From: Cheiracanthium punctorium
Lineage: Eukaryota; Arthropoda; Arachnida; Araneae; Cheiracanthiidae
Reading direction: 5' to 3'
Assembly: GCA_038373885.1 (NCBI GenBank)
Contig: JAWZYV010013019.1
Span: 124,001 to 188,000 of the forward strand
DNA: 64,000 bases
Below, piece after piece: positions 54,851 to 64,000 of the stretch (position 1 is its first letter; each line of letters opens with the position of its first letter). The notes beneath the pieces are model-generated. The model was not told the DNA's origin. It saw nothing but the letters and a program-made list of their open reading frames with translations, and searched no databases. The position numbers and the translations under genes are program-made.

Positions 54851-55559
54851 ATATAAAAAATTAAAAGAAAATTTACGCTTTCAAAAATATTTTAAAACTT
54901 ATTGAATCAATTGTATGTCCATATTTTATAGAAATGACTGATTTTATGTTGTAATAGAATGAAAATTATTTTCCTTAATGATATGCCGTACACGGTGTTA
55001 TAGACCAAGTAGCAAATATTTTAAGATACGACATAATTAATTATCAACATACAGCCTAACTATTCGGTTTTCATAAAAAATATACTAGCTAGCTTTAGTG
55101 TAAAACAAAAGTCGCAATTGTGGAGATCCTAACTGACACATGTATGGAATTTAATCATGATTTCTCTAATTTAGATCATTTTTTACTTTCTTTTTGAAAT
55201 TGTGGAAAACTCCAGAGGTGTTTTTGGCATGTAGTATTTGCATCTGTCCGCTCGAATACATGCTTTTTAAAATTTAATATTTGAAAACAAATAAATGTTT
55301 TATAAATTCAATTTAAGGCGTATGCCATTTTTGTCTATAAACTATTTCTTGAACTTTCTATTTCAAACCAACCGATAACCCATCCAATAATACTAAAGGC
55401 ATCCCTTACATTACACAACAACAGCAATTTAAACTTCATGAGTTACATCATTCTGATTGAACAAATTGGTTTGGGGAAAAGTTTAAAATTTCCTTCAAAG
55501 TTCACAGAAACTAATTTAAAACTCGAGAATGTCATTTTCTCATATACGTGTATAAATAA
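54851..55559. other. No gene seen
   Basis: AT-rich, no repeat boundary. Confidence 0.5.
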
Positions 55560-55935
55560 ATAAATAAATATATATGCTTTATTATGTAAAGACATTCGAA
55601 ATCAATAAACTCAACATCAAATGAAACAATATATCTCAGTGGAAGTAAATGATTAACTGTAACCGTCTTAAAATTTTTCCCTTTTACGCTGTCGAAAGTA
55701 AATAACCACAATGCCACTTACTGTAGGGGCCATATTCTTCCCCCTCCCCAACCGAAAGTTCAGAATTGATTTTTCGAAATTCGAAAGCTTTCTTCCAAAT
55801 CACGAAACTGTTCTTTCTGCCTCAGAACTATTTCCGAGGAGTCTGGAAAACTAATTTGCCTGCATTTATTTCCCGAAAATGCAAAATCTGCGAGAGCGTT
55901 GTTGTATGACTTTTGTATAGGTTAAAGATTGTGAT
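55560..55935. repeat. Direct duplication ~380 bp, copy 2
   Basis: Partner of 52890-53280, lying 2.67 kb downstream. The TIR element at 53.9 kb lies between the copies. Starts in an (AAAT)n stretch. Confidence 0.75.
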
Positions 55936-57297
55936 TTTACTTCCTTATTTTCTTTCAGTGATACAAATTTACTGTACCGGTGGTAAATATGTTTTTGTTT
56001 GTGAGGGGTGCTAGACTTCTCAAGTGTAGGTCGCGTTACGGGGAATTAGGTATGCAACTTCTACTTTAAATTGTCGAAGTACAAAGAAGAATGAGAAATA
56101 AAATGTTTTGGGGCGATTTCTTTCATTCGAATTTGTCCTCTGTTTTTGACAGACGTAACATGTTTATGATTTCAGTTTGCCTGTTTGTCCGTCCGTCGTG
56201 ATCTATATATATATATATATATATATAATATAATATAGCTAAACTTACGCAATATGGAATCCCAAGTAAAACATTAAGTGATAGCACATAATAACAATTA
56301 TAAAACTGAACTGAAACCATGAAATAATAATTAATAATCCAGAGGCTATAAAAATTGTAAAAAACAGAGCTATCAAAGCTAAAGAGAAGTGGAAAAACAA
56401 GGCAGGTGAGAACACGTGGGCTTAAGCCTAACTTTACGAGCCAAAGCAATGAAGTGGATATGGAGTGGGAACTTGAAATGGAGTACTCCATTTTCAAGTA
56501 CCACCGTACTCACAGTTCAATTTAAAGAAAAAACAAAAATAGCTAGGTTTCTGCAGGTTACCCGACTAAAGGAGTCGCTTTACGTAACCTGGGGGTACGA
56601 CCATAGCTATAAGTTAAAAAACGAGCATAGAGGCTAACCTAACATAAAGGTGGAAGCACAGACAAGACTAGAAATCGATGCCAACCGAGAAAATTAATCG
56701 ACAAAAATAAAAGCAGCTAGAGCCAAAGTGTAAGAAGTAGGAGAAAGAAAAACTGACGAAATGCTGCCAAAACCATGTAAATTTATCAAGAAATTCAGAA
56801 AATGGAAAGGTAAACGATAAATAAATAAATAAATATTAAATATTTAATAAATAAAAAAAAACTCGAGTATAGCTAACCTATGAGCAACATTGTACAAGCT
56901 TTAATAGCTAAGAAGTACTAAGGAAAGACGGTAAAAAAGAATTAAGGGGAAAAAACTATTGTAATTATTAATAATTATTATTATAATTATAATTATATTA
57001 TTACACATGTATTAATTGTTATTAGTGCTAATATTATTCTATGCAGTATAAGTAAAATTGCTCTTAGTAAGGCTTATATATGGTACAGTAGAGTAAAAAA
57101 TAAGAAATAAAAATATACCTCAAAAAGAAAAAGTACCAGTAATCAACAATTCTACATTGTATTTATATATATACATATAAAAATTTTTTGTATAAAATAT
57201 ACAAATATATATTTTATTTATTATTTTTTTTTAATTTAAAATAAACAACAATCAAACCCATCCTCACCATCCAATAAACTAATTTGGACATACAGTT
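55936..57297. other. No gene seen; (TA)n at 56202-56226
   Basis: Contains 'tttcagtttgcctgtttgtccgtccgtc' near 56174, similar to 'tttcggtttgcctgtctgtccatccgcc' near 58009. That motif pair probably belongs to the Penelope-like element or another repeat. A 73-codon plus frame (56416-56637) is unrecognised. Confidence 0.45.
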
Positions 57298-57970
57298 TTA
57301 TTTATTACATATTGGATATATTATTGATTTTAGAAATCTAGCCGGATTTTTATATTTGAGAGCTGTTTTATATAAGTTGTTGGCCTTAAAACTATTGGTA
57401 CATAGAGACTCAATTCTATATTTATGATTGGAGATTATGCTTCTAAGAACAAATGTGTGCATACATGAAGTAAAATGAGTAAATGCATTAACATGAACAT
57501 TAAAATCATCTCTTTTATTAAATATATTGAATGATAGACTCTATCATCATTAATTTTAAGTTGTAAGTCTAAGAAGTTTATTAATCTATTATCATTAGGA
57601 TTTTGTATTAATTCTAGGGATGTATGGTAAGCTATTGGGAAATTGTCAGAATCATTATAATTATTATCAGTGGCTATTGTAATTATGTCATCTATGTACC
57701 TATTTATAATAAGAGAAATACTGAAATTTTTTTCATAATTATATAAATATAGGTCAGCTATGTCAATTAGAACCACCCTGTGGTATTCCTAACGTTTGCC
57801 TATATAATTTGTTATTATGCAGAATGTAATTATTATAAACTATAAACTTTAACAGATCTTTGAAATAATTAGTATCTATGTTAGATGGCAAGTTAATGTT
57901 ATTAATACTAATTATAAATAGATTTAATATAACATTGTACAAATCGTCTAAAGGTATACATAATTCTAAT
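57298..57970 (-). pseudogene. Penelope-like reverse transcriptase remnant, copy 2
   Basis: From high to low coordinates: 'LPSNIDTNYFKDLLKFIVYN', 'LYRQTLGIPQGGSN', a frameshift (~57768), 'IADLYLYNYEKNF', 'NRYIDDIITIATD' (catalytic Asp pair intact), 'RLINFLDLQLKIND', another shift, then 'FTHFTSCMHTFVLRSIISNH', 'RIESLC' and 'KYKNPARFLKSIIY' to TAA (57298-57300). The order and motifs equal those of 20658-21221, and this copy is better preserved. It would copy the element's RNA. Its endonuclease domain, if it existed, is not visible. Confidence 0.75.
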
Positions 57971-58159
57971 TGTTAACACTTTCCAACAAGATTGAAAATT
58001 TATTAGAATTTCGGTTTGCCTGTCTGTCCATCCGCCCATGCTCTAACTGTCTTAGATATTCATCGATTACTGCGGAGTTTGTAAGTATTACTGGAAAATG
58101 TTTCGTAATTTCATGGATTGTGTGGGATTCTGGCAGTGCTATGCTAGGGCGATCTGCCA

Positions 58160-58318
58160 AGGGTGGGGGAGGTGCCTTGGCAGGAGGACTTTCTAAGGGG
58201 TTCTAATGCGTATTCACGTTACATCTGGAGAAAACCTACCAAAACTCCAGACCGTTAGATAGACAGCCGCGCGATGGGACCCGAACCCGGGACCTTCACA
58301 CTTCGGCCGTCTACCATT
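58160..58318 (-). repeat. tRNA-derived SINE, copy 4 (best preserved)
   Basis: Minus strand: 'aaaatggtagacggccgaag' (A-box region), B box GGTTCGGGTCC, then 'cggtctggagttttggtagg', 'ttttctccagatgtaacgtg', 'aatacgcattagaacccctt' and 'gtcctcctgccaaggcacc'. The internal RNA polymerase III promoter looks usable. It sits just upstream of the minus-strand Penelope-like RT. Confidence 0.85.
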
Positions 58319-58499
58319 TTCAGGATTTTGGGCACCCCCGGGTGGGCACAATTTCATGGAATTGAAAATCACTTCAAATGTTGTTATTAAAGCATGACGG
58401 TATGTAGCATCTCTTAACTGAGTCAATATCGTGGGATGATCACCTTTCATATCTTATGCATACCTACAGACATTAACCTACCTGCCTAACAGTATCACA

Positions 58500-60470
58500 A
58501 ACTATTGCCTTTAATCTTGCTTTATGTTTCTGACGACTGTTTAGGTCTTCATCAGACGGTGGAAAAGCACATAATGTATCATATCAGTATACAGATAGTA
58601 AAGAAAGAAAAAAAAAAGACAAAATCGCAATAATTATGCATTATATGAGTGGAATAGTTTTTTTTCCTTAGTATAACGTAAGACTTCGCAATTTAGCATT
58701 CGACGTGCAGATATCGCACTAAAAACTGGGCTAAACGTACATGCTTCAAGTAATCCCATAGCCAACAGTCACAAGTCACAAGGTACTCCAGTCAAGGATA
58801 AGCCCGGTTGTCGTGCCTGTCAAGAAACTCAAGGGGTTGACAGTTTGAGAAAACCTTATCCTGAGTCACTTTTTTCTGTAAGAATAACTTCCCACACCTC
58901 TAGGCTTTACACCTTGAGACTTTCGTCTGCTACTACACTATCTCAACTAAAGGGTGCTTTTCTCCAGTCAATTTTAGTCCAATGATAATCCAGAAAAGTA
59001 TTCTATAGAATTCAACGCAATGTATTAAAAATTAGAAAAAGGCAAATCTTAAATTATTTATATGTTTTTTTTAGATGTAAAAAAATTCTAAATAAAGCAT
59101 TTGTAACTGGCAAAATATAGTTTATTTTCTTAAAAGTACTCTGTATTCTAGATTCTCTTTATCAGTCAATAACATGTTTAACATTTGCTAAAATTTTCTT
59201 ATTAAATTTTTAATCGATGAAAGTCTTATTTTCACAAACTGAAATACATAAATAAAAATGAATGGCATGATCATTTTGCAGATCGGAAAACGAATAAAGC
59301 TGTAAAAGATAAATAATAACTGTAAATTTTTCCTATTAGGCTGCCAAACTTATTACTTTGCAAGCGAACACAATTTTTAAAGCCTTTTTTAATCACACCT
59401 GATGTTTTTATAGTGACAAAAGAAATGATTATAACGTGGTTTGAAATGTCTTTTATCCATTTCATTTCACAGGAATGGCGAAGATAAAATCCACTTACTG
59501 AAAGATAAGCGCTGGAGATTCGTTTTATTATAAAAATAAAAAGGTGATTTTTTTTTTTTTTACATTAACATTTCATTGTGAGTCTCCCAGCTATCTTCCA
59601 GCAGTTAAAAGTTAACTTCATCGGCATTTAAAGAAGGAGAAAACTCATTTCAAGTTTTTTTCTCTGCTTACATATAGTACGGAAGGCGGAAGATAACTAT
59701 CTTATTCATTAGATATTCTGTTACCACATTAAATAAGTTTTTTTGTAAGTTTCATTTTAAATTGTTCAAATAAAATAAAACCATGATGTAGAATGAATTA
59801 AAACGTTAATAGTTCATATTTAGATTTATTTATGATTTTTTCATGCATTCTTTCTGTTATTTTTCAAAATAATGAACGGGATAAATCACAGTAGCATGTA
59901 TTGTTCTATGAATGCATTGAAAACTAGTTTATTCTTTCAAGCCTATACTCATTAAGCAAAGAATCAACTTTAATTATAATAAAACATTGAAATTATATGG
60001 TTAGATATTAAATTATAAGTCTGGGTCATTTATTGCTTTCCGCAGTAAAATATTTTGATTGTTCTTTTAGAGGATTTTTGAGAAAGATATTCAAATTAAG
60101 AAAAACATATAAATATAAGAACTGAGTAAGGGTTCATTGTAGTCAAAAATAATTATATCTTATGTCATCATTTTTAGTTTAAAACTTCTCGCATTGATCT
60201 ATATTGCATTATTTTTGTTCACAAAATATTTGTAAAAGTTTTAGAATTGCAGTAATGTGAACAATTTTAGTTTAAGGAGCATTTAAAGTATGTATAAAAC
60301 TGATATGTAAGAATTTAAGAAATTACGTTAATCAATTATTACGTATTGTTAACAGACATGTCCAAATTGTAGTGCAGAATTTAGTTTCTTAAAAGATTAT
60401 TCAAATATCGCTTCATTTAATTATAAATGTGTGCAATAGTCTCTAACCATATTTCAAACTAAGAAAAGTG
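58500..60470. other. No gene seen
   Basis: AT-rich. One short minus-strand motif (58530-58566) is discussed as a weak ribozyme candidate. No supported frames. Confidence 0.5.
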
Positions 60471-61603
60471 CAGTATTGTTGTTGTTTCATGCATGTGTGT
60501 GCGTGTGCATATGTGCTTACATGTGTACGTGATTTACCTATATATAATAACGTTTCTACTACTTATCTTCTACTGTAAAATTCTTCTATAGCAGAAATTT
60601 TATCGCTAGATATGAAGCTTAAGTAAAAGAAGAAAGTCGTTAAGTATAAATGTATCTTGTTAAACGCAAAAATTGTCCACATAATATTATTAAAACAAAG
60701 TTGCATTCAAAGAACTTTTACGCGTAAATGTACAATTGGGTTTAAAATAACAAAATTCTTGTTTAGTAAGTTTAAGGAAAATTTTACTATTGAAAATTAG
60801 AAAGAGGAATCGTAAAACAATAATATTAGAAAATTTCTATGCTTGTGCGGCATTTTTCGACATTCGATATTCGATATGACTATTTTCTTTGACTCATTCT
60901 TGTAATTACAATAAAAATATTCGTGTAAACAGTAGACTTTCAATTTCAAGAAAATGTGGATCTTCAATTTCTTACATTATTTCTGCTTCGCAAAAAAATC
61001 ACTCTTAAAAGCAGTGTTCTAAATTATTTAAAAGTAATCTAGCAAATTTGCAACTACTTTTCAAATAACTACATATTTTTTACATTCATTATTCAAGAAA
61101 GGAGTTATATTCTCTATTTAAGAGAAGCGACAACAGATTATTTTAAAACTCATCATGTTTTGCTAAAGCAGAAGAGATTTACCAAAATTTTTGCATTTCT
61201 GAGAAAATTTATTTAAATGTAATTTTAATATATTTCTACACGAATTACAGTGCAATGAAACATTTCTTTGTGAAATGTATTGCTATGAAATAAAGATAGT
61301 TGACATTTTAAAATGTATTCCTGTACTTTTGAAACATAAAATACACCTGGAAAAGACTGTGTGCCCAGCAATCTTATTGAAAGTATTGATTTTAAGTGGT
61401 TTTACAGTTGTAATAATAGTTCTTTCTTTAATTAATATCTTAAATTCTTTTTTCTTTTAATAATTCCTACTGAGAGTGAAATTTTTACGAAATCCTGAAT
61501 TTTTTTTAAATTATAATTCGCCAAAAAAGAAAAAAAAAACATTAAATGACCAAAATGCTGACTAATTCACACTCCCACATTAGTCACAAAATCTTTTTTT
61601 AAA

Positions 61604-61650
61604 CATAAATATATATATATATATATACAGATAGATAGATAGATATAAAT
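61604..61650. repeat. (TA)n(GATA)n microsatellite
   Basis: TA repeats followed by four 'gata' units. Confidence 0.9.
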
Positions 61651-61674
61651 GTTAAACCATTTAAGATTTTTATC

Positions 61675-61870
61675 TTGCAGTTTCATAAAAGGTACTGTTT
61701 CTTCGTCTATTACAGGGTGTTGCACAGCTTATGAAGAATTGCTCTGAAATATTTGAAGTGTCTGACCCAATTATTCTATTTTTATCTGTGTAGCAAGGCA
61801 GTAAAGCAGGTTTTGTTTCGTGGAGTACAGACTTAATGAACTTTTGACAGACTAAAAACGAACATACACA
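61675..61870 (+). repeat. Local duplication, copy 1 (direct part)
   Basis: Matches 63073-63260 in the same orientation: 'gtttcataaaaggtactg', 'tttcttcgtctattacag' and 'cagcttatgaagaa'. Confidence 0.85.
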
Positions 61871-61884
61871 AAAACCACCACACA

Positions 61885-62070
61885 ATTTATCTGTTATTAT
61901 GAAAAAAGTTATAAATTAATATTAATAACAGTGATGCATAATTCAATATTCAATGTTCAAATATTAATATTATTTAATAAAATACATGATTATAACGAAT
62001 TATTGTGTCCATATAAATATTATATGCTTCAAAAAACTAATTGTTAGCGATCTTGACAGCATCTTGACTA
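61885..62070. repeat. Local duplication, copy 1 (inverted part)
   Basis: Matches 63310-63490 in reverse orientation: 'tattatgaaaaaagt', 'aatattaataacagtgat', 'ataacgaattattgtgtcc' and 'ttgttagcgatcttgacag'. Confidence 0.85.
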
Positions 62071-62129
62071 TATATATATATATAAGTTTTTTCTCTAAAA
62101 ACCTCAGCAATATTTTTTTGGCTTTTTAA

Positions 62130-62640
62130 ACGCGTCTGTCAGTTTACGCTGAGACTATTCGAAAAAGCTAGATTAAAAACTGTCTTTTATAAAATCAATT
62201 TCCAAAAACTTCCGCAAAGTTTGAAAATTTAGTTCGGGTTTCTCTCCCTCCGACTGTGTTCCCATTTACTGCAAATAACTCGACTACAAGAAAGCTGTTT
62301 TCGATTCGAAAAGCAATGGGCGGATGCTTCCGAAATATTCCATTTCTCAGGTGCTTTATCGTTTTGTATCTTTTTTGTATGAAAGTGCTGCAAGAGGAAA
62401 TTCATCTTTTGTTAAGGCCATGTCTTCATATTACCGGGGAACCCGAATGCAAGGAATGAAGATTTCATTTCCCATTCCTGCATTTTCTTTTTATTAGACG
62501 AATATATTGAAAATCGTTTCCATGAAGGTGACAACTGTCAAATTAGTTTTCTTTTTCATTTTACCTCTTTATTCAGATATTGAAAATATTTATTCCGTTG
62601 AAAATCTCTCATCAGTCTCATGGTATTAGGTTTAAAACGC
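62130..62640. repeat. Conserved core of the duplicated block, copy 2
   Basis: Counterpart of 29390-29960. Shared runs include 'aagctagattaaaaactg', 'aaaacttccgcaaagttt', 'gcaatgggcggatgcttccg', 'cttttgttaa' and 'atgaaggtgacaactgtc' (with small changes). Indels between the copies break every candidate frame. Confidence 0.75.
62448..62482. other. Conserved hairpin, copy 2
   Basis: Same 10 bp stem with one bulged A and 14 nt loop as 29739-29773, without a change. Confidence 0.6.
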
Positions 62641-63072
62641 GAGATTCCTTGCGAAGAGAAGTTTCTAGACTTTAAAATCGTGTGCAGTAGTTATTATTTT
62701 TTTTCTTAATTTGTATTTACTAATGTGTGCAATTTGATCGAAAAAGTACTATATGAGGAATATTATATTTCTATTTTCATTTACTTTTTTCTTTTATGAA
62801 GTACAAGTAAAGGCATTGACGGTTGGATCTTAGAATGTAAGATAATAGTTTTACAAAATCATTGTATTTTGGGGCATAAATACGAATGTACTACTAATGG
62901 TCGTCTAAATTTTGTGAAATGGCTTCAGAATCCGTTCTACAGACTGTCATAAAAGAAAATCCTGTATCAGTTACAAAATACGTAGAAGAAAATCTTAAAA
63001 CTCGAGAACTTTGCAAAATGTATTACTCTTTGATATACTATTTTGTGCAATTTTATGTTTAAGGTTTTTTTA
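62641..63072. other. No gene seen
   Basis: AT-rich spacer between the conserved core and the second copy of the local duplication. Confidence 0.5.
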
Positions 63073-63260
63073 TGGAAGTTTCATAAAAGGAATTGTTTCT
63101 TCGTCTATTACAGAGTGCAGTACAGCTTATGAAGAACTGCTCAAATATTTCTAGTCTCACCCAATTAGTTTATTTTTATTTGTGTTACAATACTGTAAAG
63201 TTGGTTTTATTTCATAGAGCTATAGCCTTAATGAAATTTTGATCGACTAAAAATCAATAC
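63073..63260 (+). repeat. Local duplication, copy 2 (direct part)
   Basis: Partner of 61675-61870. Confidence 0.85.
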
Positions 63261-63309
63261 ATTTAAAATATTAGGCTAAACTGGGTAATCAAGTTAAATT
63301 TTATTGTAC

Positions 63310-63490
63310 AAGATACTGTCAAGATCGCTAACAATTTGTTATTAGAAACATATAATATTTTTAAGGACACAATAACTCGTTATAATTATGTATTTTAGTC
63401 AATAATCTTAATATTTACACTACTTCAATACTTTTAAATCACATATCACTGTTATTAATATCAAATTATTACTTTTTTCATAATAATAGC
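63310..63490. repeat. Local duplication, copy 2 (inverted part)
   Basis: Partner of 61885-62070, inverted relative to it, while the neighbouring block is direct. Confidence 0.85.
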
Positions 63491-64000
63491 TAAATTTTTT
63501 GTTAAGTAATGTATGTAATAAGTCAGCAAATACGAGAAATGTTAGAATCGTTTAATATGCATTTTTTGTGTACATCCCTCTTGATATTACAAATATACAA
63601 ATTTCAAAGGTTTTAGTTTCCTTGACTGAACTAAACACAAGGTAAATAGATTTAAAACGATTTACAACAACATTAAAACTCTTTTTTCACTTTTTTTAGC
63701 ATTTAACTTTTCTTTCGAGAAAGTCACTAAAATATTAATTTGATAGGATTATTTCTGTTACAGCTATCAACAAATATGCTGTTAAAATAACATGAACAAA
63801 AATTATTTTATAACTTTATTGTTAGCTGAATTTTTTAAAGATGTTTTACCGGTTTTACCAAAACAAAAGGAAAGGAAAAATGTTCATAGGTTCTTTTTTT
63901 TTAAGAAACATGAGTCTTCACTAGTATTTGCTTCACTAGTATATAGTATTCACTAGTCTTCATGAGTATTGTACTGTGTGAACATGCTAATATAATATTT
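63491..64000. other. No gene seen
   Basis: AT-rich. The word 'ttcactagtattt/cactagtatat' is repeated near 63915-63960. Confidence 0.5.

Larger units (their letters stand above)
60480..62700. repeat. Diverged segmental duplication, copy 2
   Basis: Ordered matches to 26400-30000: a GT-rich stretch with 'ctgtaaaatt' (60480-60600), 'attattaaaacaaagtt' with 'aagaacttttacg' (60690-60720), 60890-61280, and the conserved core (62130-62640). The insertions seen in copy 1 are absent, while a block at 61670-62080 is private to this copy. Confidence 0.7.

Noticed and set aside
56123..56497. 124-codon minus-strand hydrophobic frame
   Set aside because: It runs through the (TA)n microsatellite, lacks motifs and has typical AT-rich chance composition.

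Overview
This is a eukaryotic, AT-rich, intron-scale intergenic window made almost entirely of transposable elements, their relics and diverged local duplications. I could support no host protein-coding gene, rRNA, functional tRNA or CRISPR array. The transposon mix (Gypsy LTR elements with a Gln-Glu-Met coiled-coil Gag, Helitrons, Penelope-like reverse transcriptase, Tc1 and Tigger-like elements, hAT and piggyBac MITEs, tRNA-derived SINEs) suggests an arthropod, and the Gag style suggests a chelicerate, probably a spider. That assignment is inference.

Layout. 0-1.9 kb: a ~150 bp tandem repeat interrupted by a SINE-like unit. 1.9-8.1 kb: a decayed minus-strand Gypsy element (Gag, zinc knuckle, protease, RT, start of RNase H) split inside its protease by a 3.26 kb Helitron-like element. 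8.1-18.2 kb: a nested graveyard of small DNA transposons (foldback, hAT, pogo-type, piggyBac), SINEs, an exact 221 bp duplication and a 1.3 kb Helitron. 19.3-21.2 kb: a ~65 bp minisatellite, a Copia-type Gag remnant and a Penelope-like RT remnant. 23.6-25.7 kb: a Tigger-like element whose transposase tail is split by a second TIR element. 26.4-30 kb: a block duplicated at 60.5-62.7 kb, with an unexpectedly well conserved core. 31.1-33.9 kb: two Helitrons head to tail, 4 bp apart. 33.9-35.6 kb: a segment duplicated at 38.7-47.5 kb, the second copy carrying a Gypsy insertion.

39.3-46.5 kb holds the most complete element: a 7.2 kb minus-strand Gypsy retrotransposon with 914 bp LTRs, a 4 bp target duplication, a primer-binding site, a polypurine tract and Gag-PR-RT-RNaseH-IN. 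It is inactive as read, with three in-frame stops and two frameshifts. 49.8-51.3 kb is a Tc1 element with a dead transposase. The rest (51-64 kb) holds a SINE pair, a 1 kb TIR element, a second Penelope-like RT remnant on the minus strand, and several direct and inverted duplications.

The elements interact mainly by nesting. In three cases (Helitron in Gypsy protease, TIR element in Tigger transposase, Gypsy in a duplicated segment) the pre-insertion site can be read from the sequence, which fixes element boundaries to the base and orders the insertions in time. No new cellular system could be demonstrated. The most unexplained signals are the conserved duplicated block at 29.4/62.1 kb with its hairpin, and the dyad-rich LTR promoter region.
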